Source: Paenibacillus sp. P25 (GTDB taxonomy: Bacteria > Bacillota > Bacilli > Paenibacillales > NBRC-103111). Taken from it: a stretch of DNA of 64,000 bases. The notes under the pieces were generated by a model. It was not told the DNA's origin and did not search any database. It worked only from the letters and a program-made list of their open reading frames with translations. The DNA lies in contig CP085629.1 in assembly GCA_024704175.1 (NCBI GenBank), positions 3,782,001 through 3,846,000 on the forward strand, in the 5' to 3' direction. Positions 35,789 to 45,681 of this stretch are shown one piece after another (within the stretch, counting starts at the first letter, position 1; each line of letters opens with the position of its first letter). A program made the translations under genes and the position numbers.

Positions 35789-36664
35789 CTATTCTTTCAA
35801 TGCATTCAAGCCGAGCGCCAAGGCGCCGCACAACCCGGCGTTATCGCCAAGACCCGGCGGCACAATGTAGTCGTCAATTTGGGAGAGAACGGCTTCCGCA
35901 CTGACATAGCCGCGCAAATTCCGCTGTACTTCGGCCCGAATCAAGGGGAACAGCTGCATTTGATGCATGACGCCGCCGCCGAGAATGATTTTTTTCGGCG
36001 AGAGCATCAGGATCGCTCCGGCTACAGCCTGGCCGATATAGAACGCCTCGATCTCCCATGCCGGATGGTCCGGAGCCAGCTCGCCGCCTTTTACCTTCCA
36101 ACGCTTTTCCAATGCAGGACCCGCGGCCATCCCTTCCAGGCAATCTCCATGGTAGGGACAGGCCCCTTCGAACGGATCCTCCGGATGGCGTCTCGTCAGG
36201 ATATGCCCGCCTTCCGGATGTACCAGGCCGTGGACGAGCTTGCCTTCCGAGTAAATGCCTACGCCGACCCCGGTGCCGATGGTGTAGTAAACGCAGCTGT
36301 CGAGGCCCTTGGCCGCTCCCCATGTCGCTTCCCCGTACGCAGCGGCGTTCACGTCCGTATCCCAGCCGTATGGAACGTCGATCGCCTGCTTCAGCGTCGG
36401 CAGGAAGGGATAATCCGACCAGCCCGGCTTCGGAGTCGTCGTCACGTAGCCGTATTTGGAACTTGCCCTGTCGATGTTGATAGGCCCGAAGGTGCCGACT
36501 CCGATCGCCTCGACCTGCTTGTCTTTGAAATAATCGATTACTTTGCCCAGTGTCTTCTCCGGATGCTCCGTCGGAAAGCTGACGCGGTCCTCGATCGCCC
36601 CCGATTCATTTCCGATGCCGCAGACGAATTTCGTTCCGCCTGCCTCAATTGCCCCAATGCGCAT
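35789..36664 (-). CDS. ROK-family fructokinase
   Basis: 291 aa, intact. ATP site MRIGAIEAGGTKFVCGIGNE, catalytic Asp in GWDTDVNAAAYGEA, and the zinc-binding segment HPEGGHILTRRHPEDPFEGA then CPYHGDCLEGMAAG (His and three Cys), which marks the fructokinase/mannose-kinase subgroup of ROK. Start ATG 36664 follows AGGAGGGTCTTGGC. It would phosphorylate fructose released by the GH32 enzyme encoded 24 kb away. Convergent with the beta-lactamase-fold gene. Confidence 0.93.
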   Translation of the reverse strand: MRIGAIEAGGTKFVCGIGNESGAIEDRVSFPTEHPEKTLGKVIDYFKDKQVEAIGVGTFGPINIDRASSKYGYVTTTPKPGWSDYPFLPTLKQAIDVPYGWDTDVNAAAYGEATWGAAKGLDSCVYYTIGTGVGVGIYSEGKLVHGLVHPEGGHILTRRHPEDPFEGACPYHGDCLEGMAAGPALEKRWKVKGGELAPDHPAWEIEAFYIGQAVAGAILMLSPKKIILGGGVMHQMQLFPLIRAEVQRNLRGYVSAEAVLSQIDDYIVPPGLGDNAGLCGALALGLNALKE

Positions 36665-36799
36665 GCCAAGACCCTCCTGAAAAATGATGATAAACCGAAT
36701 GATTCCTGGAAGAGAACGAACCAATCCGCTTGTCCGAATCTTAGTTTATCGGTTCAGCCCCCGAATGGCAATCGCTACAGCCTATAAATCTGCCCCCGC

Positions 36800-38384
36800 T
36801 TATTGGTCCGCGATAACGGTCCTGTTTCTCCCTTCATGCTTTGCCCTGTAGAGCGCCTGATCGGCCAGCTGAAGCATGTCCGCAAGAGAATTCGATGAAG
36901 CTCTGCCGCCCGCGACCCCGATGGAAACCGTAACCGGTTCGCCCGCCGGACTCGGCGTACTCTCCAGAGCGATACGGATGCGTTCCGCGGTTTTAAAGGC
37001 ATGAACCGCTTCGGACTGCCGCTGCAGCACCACGAACTCTTCCCCGCCGAACCGGCAGCACACATCCTCCAATCGGGTGGAGGATGTGATCCTGTTCGCT
37101 ACATGCTTCAGCACCTCATCGCCGACCTTATGCCCGTACCGGTCGTTGACCAGCTTAAAATGGTCGATATCCATCAGGATCACGGAATAAAGGTCGCCTT
37201 CCGCCCGCCACTTCTGGGCCATCGACTCGAGCGTCCTCCGGTTCGCAAGCCCGGTCAGCGGATCCGTCATGGCGGCTTGGGATAACTGATCCGTATGCTC
37301 CTGAACGGAAGACATCGCGTGAATGATCGTCTTTGTCAGGACATCCGCTTCCCTGTTCCAATGATACCTGTACTTGGGGATGACCGCCCGGCCGTCCTGC
37401 GAGAACCGGCTCACGGCGTCGGCAAGCGAGACGAAAGGATTGGCCAATTTCCGCGCCAGCCGGATGGCGAACGCCAGGAGCACCAAGGATGGGACGAGCA
37501 TGTAAAGGATCAGCTTGCGGATATGCTGCTTTAATTTGTCGTAAACATGGCTCAGCGGCGATTGGGATACCACCCCCACCCCGTTTCCTTCACCGCCGCA
37601 TACCCGGCCAGGAAATCGACGCCTTTCGTATTAATGACCTCATCCATCCAGCGCCGCCTTGCATCAGCTTCCCGATTACCGGATTGCCGCTTGCATCCTC
37701 TCCCAGCCGGCCGAGGTCCGGATGATACAATAAGCGTCCCTTCCTGTCTACGACGTAGTAGTAAGTACCGATAGCATCCACTTGACTGTTTCCGAGAATG
37801 GCGCTGAGTACATTGTCTTCCTGCAGATAAATAGTGCCCCCGACAAATCCTCCGTACGTTCCGTCCGGATTAAAAATAGGCTCGCTCATCAGCACGATCA
37901 ATCTTCCCGTAGACCCTATGTAGGGCGAGGAAAGATACGGTCGCCGGGACGATAAGGATTCGAGCGCGGCCTCCGATGTAAGCCTCTGCCCGACCTTTCC
38001 TATTGCGTAAGGAGTAACTTCACGGAGTACGCCCACTTCATCAACCCAAAGGATCGAATTAAAATAGCCGCTGGTGTTCCGAATCAGTTCAAGATCGTCC
38101 AAGATTTCCTGATCGGGCCTGCTGCCGCGCTCCCTTAAAACCGCCGAAGCCGCGCCCAGACTCTTTCTCATGGATTGGAAGATGGAATCGATAGTCCGGC
38201 TGAGATCCTTCGCCTTGGAATAATTCATGGCAAGTGAAGTTTCGACCAGCGATGTTTTTTCCGAACGGTATGAAATGATAAGAACTATTGCGATGGTTAT
38301 AAAAACGGAAAGGGCAACAAGTCCCGATAATAGAAAAGCGAGACTGATTTTTCTTCTTGATGCCCTCTCGATGTCGGAAAGCAT
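36800..38384 (-). CDS. membrane diguanylate cyclase with extracellular Cache domain, frameshifted
   Basis: About 528 aa. Start ATG 38384 after AAAGGACGGTCTT. One helix (LAFLLSGLVALSVFITIAIV), an extracellular dCache sensor (ILWVDEVGVLREVTPYAIGK, VDRKGRLLYHPDLG), a second helix (LILYMLVPSLVLLAFAI), HAMP, then GGDEF: AMTDPLTGLANRR, active site RFGGEEF, and the inhibitory site RLED five residues before it. It makes cyclic di-GMP and should be feedback-inhibited. The frame breaks near 37640 (KLMQGG to MDEVINTKGVDFLAGYAAVK). Confidence 0.9.
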
Positions 38385-38681
38385 AAGACCGTCCTTTCTA
38401 AAAACGCGAAGTAAATAAGACCACTTCGACATGCTTCAGCAATTTCCTTCTTTTAGGACGGCCGCGATGCAAAATAAAAGGACTGCGATGCGCGACCCTC
38501 GTTCAATATCCGGCTTTCAGCGTTCTTCATCCTATCGCGGCCCATACCGCTTACTGGTCTGGAAGCGGGTATCCGATTGATCTCCTCTTCCGCCTTTCTT
38601 AGAGTCGCCCTCTTGCTCTTGACGAGCTCATTCAGATCATTGCCGGGGAAATAATTAGAGGCTTTATCCGTCCTGCCGGAA

Positions 38682-39002
38682 TTAATCGCAATGGCTCTCC
38701 GATTGCTCCATATGCCTCTCTCCCCAGGCGCACATGGCATCCAGAATCGGCTTCAGGGACCAGCCGTAATCGGTCAGTGAGTAGACCACTTTAGGCGGAA
38801 CCTGATCGTATACCGTCCGTTTGACCACTCCGTTCTCCTCCAGCTCCCTCAGCTGCTGCGTCAGCATCTTTTGGGTAATGCCGGGCATGAGCTTCTTTAG
38901 CTCGCTGGTTCGCTTATCTCCTTTATCCAAATGGCACAGAATGACGACCTTCCATTTGCCGCCGATCACATCCAGTGTCGCTTCGACCGGAATATTATAC
39001 AT
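38682..39002 (-). CDS. HxlR-family regulator
   Basis: 106 aa. Winged helix typical of HxlR: LDVIGGKWKVVILCHLDKG, LMPGITQKMLTQQLRELEEN, VPPKVVYSLTDYGWSLKPIL. These sense redox or reactive carbonyls. Divergent from the operon that starts at 39264, 261 bp away. Start codon ATG 39002. Confidence 0.92.
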   Translation of the reverse strand: MYNIPVEATLDVIGGKWKVVILCHLDKGDKRTSELKKLMPGITQKMLTQQLRELEENGVVKRTVYDQVPPKVVYSLTDYGWSLKPILDAMCAWGERHMEQSESHCD

Positions 39003-39171
39003 GATGCAGTATACCTCCTGAAAATAAAGTAAGGCACTTTTTAACCTCTATACGACAAACATACCCATACTCAATGAAAAGAATTCTGCGAATTCATCAT
39101 ACCACCGGCCTGTTTTTGTGGCAATTCGTTTGGCCCCTTTTCCCCTAACACCTTTTGGTCAAAAAAACGGA

Positions 39172-39200
39172 TTGACTATCGAAGCGGACCGAGATAAAAT
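39172..39200 (+). promoter_or_regulatory. promoter of the DUF6530-like/MFS/AAA/VWA operon
   Basis: TTGACT, 17 bases, TAAAAT: a strong sigma-A promoter 64 bp before the first gene. Directly after it comes a tandem repeat (39205-39236) that would cover the transcription start. Confidence 0.7.
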
Positions 39201-39204
39201 GAGG

Positions 39205-39236
39205 CAGTAATTTAGTAAATCAGTAATTTAGTAAAT
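39205..39236 (+). repeat. tandem 16-bp repeat at the transcription start
   Basis: Two exact copies of CAGTAATTTAGTAAAT, starting 5 bp after the -10. Position suggests an operator, possibly for the divergent HxlR regulator, which acts on such repeats in other species. Confidence 0.65.
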
Positions 39237-39263
39237 TAGTTGAAACGGAGAGAGGGAAAAGAA

Positions 39264-39743
39264 ATGAAACCACCTGTCGCCTTTAACCACAACGCAGTTG
39301 TCGTGTCGGAGAATTATGAACGGATTGACGGCCGGTTCGCCCGAAGATCGGCTGCAATAAGCCTTTCTTTAGGGCTTACCCGGCGGGACGAGAGAGGTAA
39401 GGCCGATGTTTCCGCCAAAGTATGGGGAAGCGGAGGTGAACCGTGGTCAGGACCGTCGGAGGAACTGCCTCTTCACCGCATTCTGGATTTGTCCCTTCTG
39501 ATTTGCCGGTCCCTGGCGCATTTTCGCGAAGCCTACAAATATGAGCATTTGTATGATCCGCAGCGACCTGTCATCGACCGGATCGGCCTGCAAGGGAATG
39601 CCATGACGGTAGCGATTAATACCGACAACGTGGGAATCCATGAAGATCTTAAGCTGTTCAGCCAAGCGCTCAACGATAATGACGAACTGATCGGCGAGCG
39701 TTTGCGCGCGTTATCAAAAATATTAAAGGATATGGGGTATTGA
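39264..39743 (+). CDS. DUF6530-like protein
   Basis: 159 aa. Sequence: FNHNAVVVSENYERIDGRFA, ISLSLGLTRRDERGKADVSA, LPLHRILDLSLLICRSLAHF. I believe this is the family named DUF6530, function unknown. No signal peptide or membrane segment. Start ATG 39264, with GAGAGAGGGAAAAG upstream. The stop overlaps the region of the next start by a few bases, so it is the first gene of a tight operon. Confidence 0.7.
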   Translation: MKPPVAFNHNAVVVSENYERIDGRFARRSAAISLSLGLTRRDERGKADVSAKVWGSGGEPWSGPSEELPLHRILDLSLLICRSLAHFREAYKYEHLYDPQRPVIDRIGLQGNAMTVAINTDNVGIHEDLKLFSQALNDNDELIGERLRALSKILKDMGY

Positions 39744-39745
39744 AC

Positions 39746-40972
39746 ATGCTTTCCAATCGTTATGTTCGAACGGTTATTTTCTCCAGGGTGCTGCTGCAGC
39801 TTGGAATTTGGATCCGGAATTATGCCGTGCTTCTTTATGTTACCGATTTGACGAATAACAATTCGGTTTATGTATCGCTGATTTCGGTTGCGGAATTCGC
39901 GCCGATTTTTCTACTCGGCCTGATCGGCGGGACGTTTGCCGACCGATGGCGGCCGAAGCGGACTATGGTATCGAGCGATTTGCTGTCCGGCTTGTCCGTT
40001 GTAGCCGTGCTGCTCGCCGTGATGAACGGCGGCTGGGTTGCGCTTCTCATCGGATCGTTTGTATCCGCCGGCCTGTCTCAATTTTCTCAGCCTTCGGCGA
40101 TGAAGCTGTACAAACGGCACGTGCCGGGTGAGCAGCTGCAGAGCGTGATGGCGATGTCACAAACGATTGTCGCTGTCTTTATGGTGCTCGGTCCGGTCAT
40201 CGGCACGTTTATTTTTATCCGTTTTGGAATTGACGCATCCCTGATCCTGACGGCGGCGCTGTTCCTGGGGTCTTCCCTTGTATTATCGACGCTTCCCCGC
40301 GACGCGGAGGAGCCGAAGTCCGGAGATGCCGGCGGCTTCATGAAGGAATTGACGGCCGGGCTGCGCTATATCGGATCCAACCCGTCTCTTAGAACGCTCA
40401 GCTTGACTTTCTCGGCCATCGGCCTTGCAACCGGACTGACTCAGCCGCTTCAGATTTTCCTTGTCATCGAGAAGTTGGGACAAACCAAACCATTCTTGCA
40501 ATGGCTTGTCATGGCCAACGGGGCGACCATGTTAATAGGCGGAGCTGTGATCATGGGGATCGCCAAAAAGGTGAAGCCACAGTCGCTGCTCTTCGTGGGA
40601 TTGCTTGTTGCCGCCGTCTGTACGGTCGGAATAGGTGCGTCTGCACGGATTTGGCTGACGATCGTTCTGCTTGTGATCAGCGGTTTATTCTACCCTTGCA
40701 TTCAAGGCGGAATCCAAACGCTGATTGTACGGAACACGGAAGGCGCATTTATGGGCCGGGTCTCCGGAGCGATCACGCCGGTGTTTATGGGGATGATGGT
40801 CGTTGGCATGTTCCTGTCCGGCTATCTCAAGGATGCGTGGTCCCTGCCGGGGATCTATGCGGTGAGCGGCGGTTTGATTATGATCGGTGCGCTCTTGCTG
40901 CTCCCCTTATGGCTTGGAAAGGAAACAAAGCGGAAAAGAGTCAAGCATCCTAACGGCCAGGAGGAGAAAGAG
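39746..40972 (+). CDS. MFS transporter (MFS_3/EntS type)
   Basis: About 409 aa, 12 predicted helices. Motif A between helices 2 and 3 reads GGTFADRWRPKRTM; MMVVGMFLSGYLKDAW near the end. An exporter by family; substrate unknown. Start ATG 39746, two bases after the upstream stop. There is no stop before the AAA gene: the frame runs through KRKRVKHPNGQEEKE into the next start, so as the sequence stands a fused protein could be made. In another frame a TAA lies at 40951-40953, so a one-base error may hide the real stop. Confidence 0.85.
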
Positions 40973-43052
40973 ATGAATCCATTGGAGGAGTATGTTCTGT
41001 CACCGGAAAGACAACTGACGGATGCCGAGCGTAAGCTTGTATGGAAAAAACCTTTATCTCATAAAATCAGCGAAGAGGAACGGCGCGTCAGTGATGAAAT
41101 CAAGCGCAACTGGAACCGCGGGGAAATGAAAATCGCCAACATCCTGTTGGAGGGCGACGCCGGTTCCGGTAAAACCCAGTTAGCCAAAGCGTTATCCGCT
41201 AATTTCGGGCCGCCGTATACGAAAGTAACCTGTTTCGCCGACATGGATAAATCGGATATTATCGGCGCTATTTTGCCGGTGGTTTCTTCCGAACCGTTGG
41301 AGAAATTGGAGCCTGCGGATCAAGCCGGCGGCGAAGCCGTGGAGTACCGGTTTTACCCGTCCGAGATCGTCAGAGCCTATCAAAACGGTTATCTTCTTGA
41401 AATCCAGGAACCCAACGTGATTCGGGATGCTGCGGTATTAATGGCGTTAAACTCGGCCTTGGAGCCGGATGGGAGCATCAATCTTCCCACCGAAATCATC
41501 CGCAGGCATCCGGACTTCATAGCCGTGATCACAACCAATCGCAGTTATGCAGGCTCAAGGCCGCTTAACGAGGCGCTGCGCGACAGGATTCAGCACACGG
41601 AAAAGATGGATCTGCCGACCAAAGAAGTCATGATCGAGCGTGCCATAGCCAAAACCGGGTATACAGACGAACTGGTGCTCAGCATTTTAGCGGATGTCAT
41701 TATTATTCTGGACCAAACGGCGCGGGCCCATGCGATGAAGGGTGTTGCCGGAATGCGTTCCTTCTTCTACTGGGCCGACGCGGTCGCTTGCGGAGCATCT
41801 GCGAGAGAGAGCCTTTATCACAAGGTCATCTACAAGATCACCACAGTTCCGGAAGAAATTAAACTATTGGAGGAAGCCCTTGAAAAGCGCGGTTTATTTG
41901 CCGGAATAGAAGAAGTCGCGACACAAGTAAAAAAAAACGAAACGGTAACGATGCGTTTGAGATCAAAACCTGGGGGGATATAGACGACGCTGATTTTGAC
42001 AAGAGCAACAAGCGGGAGGAAGAGGGAATCGCGCTAAAAAAATCGGTGGATAGCGAAGAAAGCTCCTCCCGCGTTTCCGATGATTCCACCGATATGGAAT
42101 GTACCGATGCTTGGCAGGATGGCTCTCCCCAATATCACCAGGCGTACCCTGAGCCAAAGCCGGGGATGCGAAACAACAAGAGCGAGATTTTCGTAAAAAG
42201 CTGAACCGGGACGCACGGGAGGCTGTGTCGGATTCCATTCATAAAAATATTAAGCTCCTTGTTCACCGGCCGGATTACGATCGGGAGCACCAGCAGGAAT
42301 ATGTCACGCTAAGCAAAAAACTGATGCCCGTCGTACGGGAAATCGCCGGAAAGACGCTTCCGCTCCTGGAACATGAAGTCTCTTTCGATTTCGTGAGAAA
42401 TCGATACTTTGGCAGCAAGTTTCAAGCGGACAGCGTGGCTTACGGGGATTACAGGTATTTTGCCAAGAAACGGCCTCCGGCGGAATTCCCTTCTCTTGCG
42501 GTTGGTCTGAGGGTGGATGAATCCGCCTCCATGTCTGCTTTTGGGAGACTGGAAGCGACCAAACGGGCGGTCATTGCCGTATATGAATTTTGCCAAATCT
42601 GTAATATTCCCATCTGGATCTACGGCGATACGGCCGATGTATCCAAGATGGAGCAAATGTCCGTCTTCGCCTATACCGACTTTGACCATAAGAGTCCCGA
42701 TGACCGCTTCAGGCTTATGAGGATTCAGGCCAGAAGCAATAACCGCGATGGAATGGCCCTTAGAATGATGGCGGAACGCCTGGTCGCTTCCCCGCAGCAG
42801 ACCAAGCCGCTCATTAGCATCAGTGACGGACAACCGAAAGCGATGGACGATTATACCGGAAGCTATGCCGCCACAGACATGCAGCAAACCATCGCAGAAT
42901 ATGAGCGGAAAGGAGTTACTTTCCTTGCGGCCGCCATAGGTCGGGACAAGGATGTGATTAGCGAAATCTACGGGCATGAAAGATTTTTGGATATTACCCG
43001 TTTGCACGAGCTCCCGGCCAAGCTGGTTCGAATCATCGCCCGTTATTTGTAA
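40973..43052 (+). CDS. MoxR-type AAA+ ATPase joined to a CoxE/CobT-type VWA domain, frameshifted
   Basis: ATG 40973 has its own perfect RBS (CAGGAGGAGAAAGAG). AAA_5/MoxR domain: Walker A GDAGSGKTQLAKAL, sensor 1 FIAVITTNRSY, arginine in NEALRDRIQHTEK; Walker B is unusual (YLLEIQEPN, Gln for Asp). The frame shifts at a run of nine A (41929-41937); ten would continue KKKRNGNDAFEIKTWGDIDD, an acidic linker, then after a second break near 42160 the VWA part with MIDAS DESAS in GLRVDESASMSAFGRLEATK and ISDGQPKA. I therefore read one protein of about 693 aa. MoxR-VWA pairs usually remodel or metallate a partner; the target here is unknown. Confidence 0.8.
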
Positions 43053-43070
43053 CTATTCATACAGAAAAAA

Positions 43071-43344
43071 CAACCCGTCAATTAAAGTTGACGGGTTGCT
43101 GGACTGTTGAGAAAGTGGTTTCCGGGAAAGAATGAGATAGATACAGGGGTGGGGTATTCACTGTAGGAGCGATAGCGTTCGCCTTTGTCTGCGGGAAATC
43201 CCCGCTGTAAAGCGGCTTATGATCGAATTTCCTGCAGACAACAGCGACCGGAAGTGGATACCCCATCCCCTCGTATACCTCTATTGCCCTATTTAACCAC
43301 CTTCTCAATAAACTCACAACCCGTCAATTAAAGTTGACGGGTTG
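43071..43344. repeat. palindromic element copy 3 (218 bp) between two identical terminator hairpins
   Basis: Element 43099-43316, core 43151-43264. It is flanked by the exact 28-bp direct repeat CAACCCGTCAATTAAAGTTG (first 20 bases) at 43071-43098 and 43317-43344, identical at 28 of 28 bases. Each repeat is precisely one hairpin with no extra flank. The distal copy (43071-43098) is followed on the minus strand by TTTTTT and acts as terminator of the isomerase-like gene ending at 43350. Confidence 0.92.
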
Positions 43345-43349
43345 TTTGC

Positions 43350-44176
43350 TTAATTCCACTCGATTCCGGCTTCGGTCAGCGGCTTCTTCAGCGCGCGCAC
43401 GGCTACGACGAACAGCTCCGGTCCGCTGAATCCCTGGAAGGTTTCCGCAGCGGACAGATGCGGCTCGAGCGACAGGAAGCCGTTGTAGCCTTGACGCTTC
43501 ACCTCGGCGATCATCGCCTCAAGCTCGCCGTCCCCTTCGCCGGCCGGCACGACTTTACCGCTCTCCATCAAGGCGTCTTTGATGTGGAAGTAAGCGATAT
43601 AGTCTTTCACCAGCGGGAAAGCCTCTGTCATGGGGCGAACGCCGCACTGTACGAAGTTGGCCGGGTCAAAGGCCGCCCGCACCTTCGGGGAATCGCAAGC
43701 CTGCAGAATCTCGAGGCGGCGCTCTCCGTTATCGCCGTAGATTTCTTTCTCGTTCTCGTGCAGAAGCACGATCCCTTCCTGCTCCGCGAGCCGGGCCAGC
43801 CGCTTCATGCGGCTCAGCACTTCCTCACGGTAAACCGCAGGGTCATCCCCTCCGGGATAAAGAAGGAAAAGATCCGGATGTAAGGGGCTTCCATCTCCCG
43901 GGCAACGTATACGGCCCGGCGGAACCGCTCGATATGCGGCTCGAACGGATCGGTGATCTTGATCTTGCCGATCGGCGAACCGATTGAGGATACTTTGAAT
44001 CCGCGTTCGGAGAGCCTTGCCTTCACCCGGCCGACTTCCTCATCCGTCAGGTCCAGTACATTCTTGCCCCATACCCCGCGCAGCTCCAAATGCGAGATGC
44101 CCTCCGAGGCCAGTACATCCAGCTGCACCTCCAGGTCCGGCGATATTTCATCGGCAAAGCCGGTTAAAGTAACCAT
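43350..44176 (-). CDS. sugar phosphate isomerase/epimerase-like TIM barrel, frameshifted
   Basis: About 275 aa. Start ATG 44176 after GGAAAGGGGAAGAAG. N-terminus MVTLTGFADEISPDLEVQLD, then SHLELRGVWGKNVLDLTDEE; metal-site residues in the second half: IVLLHENEKEIYGD (Glu), AAFDPANFVQCG (Asp), YFHIKDA (His). This is the AP endonuclease 2/xylose isomerase-like family. The frame breaks near 43820-43830 (RIFSFFIPEG to YREEVLSRMKRL). Its place after the binding protein suggests a catabolic role for the imported sugar or inositol-like compound. Confidence 0.88.
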
Positions 44177-44262
44177 GATCTTCTTCCCCTTTCCAATATT
44201 CCCAAAGCTTAAGAAAAAGACTGCCGGAATCAATGGATTCCGGCAATCACCGCTATGCGGTA

Positions 44263-45566
44263 TTATTGGTAATCCTTCGCTTTCTTCACAAGCTCGTCGT
44301 AAGCCGCTTCCGGCGTGATTTTGCCGAACATGACCTTCTCGCCGATGTCCTTGAAGTCCTTCGCCGCAAAGTTGCTCCAGCCCTTCGCTCCCGGATTGAA
44401 CGGTCGCGCATCCGGCGCCACATTCTTGATCAGATCGATCTGCTGCTTGTCGGCAGGCGTCAGCTTCGGCGACAGATAGTCAAGAATTTTCTTGGATACC
44501 GGCACGCCGCGTGTGGTAGTCAGAATGTCGGCCGCTTCCTGATCGTTGATGAACCAATCGATAAATTTCTTCGCTTCTTCGACGTATTTGGAATCCGCGC
44601 TGACGGACCAGAACATCGAAGGCTTCAGCCAACCGCTGGATTGAACGCCCTTAGGCTGGGTTACGAGCGCATAAGCCCCCGGCTTCACGCCTTCATAGCC
44701 CGGGAACAGAGAGGCATAGCTGCGCTTCATCAGGACGGTGCCGTTGTTCATCAGATCAAGCTTCGCATCGGATTCCTTGTCCGTGGTTGCGATGTCCGCC
44801 GGAGGAACGACGCCATCCTTGCGGAGCTCGTTGTACTTATTCAGGAAGCTGATATACGTATTCTTGTCGATGTTAAACTTGCCGTCGACCGTGATCGGGT
44901 CGCCCTTCCCTTGGCTGAGCTGGTAGGCGGTATAAACGGCGTAGTCGTTCGACCCGTCCATCAATGCGTATTTGTCTTTATCCAGCTTTGCCTTGGCGTC
45001 CTTGCCGAATTGGAAATATTGATCCCAGGTCCAGCCGTTCGCCGGCGGCGTCACGCCCAGCTTGTCCACCGCATTCTTGTTGAATACCATGCCGGTTGCG
45101 TTGTTGCCGAGCGGGATCGCGTAGATCTTATCCTTGTATTTCCCCGAATCGACAAGCGATTTATCCACATCGCCCAAGTTGATGCCCTGCGAGAGGTCGG
45201 CGAGCTGGTTGCGGCTGGCGTATTCGGAGAGCCAGGCCGGGTCCATCTGAATAATATCCGGCGCATTCTTCGCCGCGGCCTGTGTAGCCAGCTTGTCGGC
45301 GTAGCCGTCGAAGCCCGAGAATTCCGGCTCGAAGGTTACGTTCGGATGCTTCTTCGTATAAGCGTCAAGCGCTTTCAAGGTGGCGTCATGACGGGCTTGC
45401 GAGCCCCACCATACAATGCGCAGCTTCACGGGCTTGTTATCCGAAGCGCCCGCCGCAGCTCCCCCTTGCTCCCGCCTGTTTTATCGTTCGAACCGCAAGC
45501 CGCCATGCCGACCGCCATCAGCGCCGTCATGGACAGCATCCCCCATTGTTTCATCCGCTTGTTCAT
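44263..45566 (-). CDS. sugar-binding lipoprotein of the second YesMN cluster, frameshifted
   Basis: About 434 aa. The true start is ATG 45566: MNKRMKQWGMLSMTALMAVG, lipobox GMAAC (Cys24), linker, then a break near 45465 in a G/C-rich run; after it the mature protein reads VKLRIVWWGSQARHDATLK and WTWDQYFQFGKDAKAKLDK. Family-1 carbohydrate-binding protein. It is separated from its permeases (49.2-51.0 kb) by the kinase and regulator genes but shares their promoter box, so both are probably controlled by the same regulator. Confidence 0.9.
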
Positions 45567-45609
45567 AGAGGAGTTCCCCTTCCTGTATGCGTTTTCTTGT
45601 TCCATGACC

Positions 45610-45660
45610 CTATTATATTAACTAGGGAATCGGATCAAAATGAGAGTAATGAACACAATA
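45610..45660 (-). promoter_or_regulatory. promoter with activator box before the binding protein
   Basis: Minus strand: TTGATC, 17 bases, TAATAG. Overlapping and upstream of the -35 is a box (45634-45660) very similar to 51033-51059 before the permease operon: both contain CAAAAT, GAG and AATGAACAC in the same spacing (plus-strand reading). The box lies 67-94 bp from the start codon. Confidence 0.6.
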
Positions 45661-45681
45661 TATGATACGATTGACCACAAA

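Noticed and set aside
38453..38740. 95-codon open frame between the diguanylate cyclase and HxlR genes
   Set aside because: It overlaps the HxlR gene in another frame and has no RBS; only a short stretch looks coding-like.
43071..43344. 28-bp perfect direct repeat with a spacer, superficially CRISPR-like
   Set aside because: Only two copies, a 218-bp spacer, and each repeat is a terminator hairpin; no cas genes in the window.
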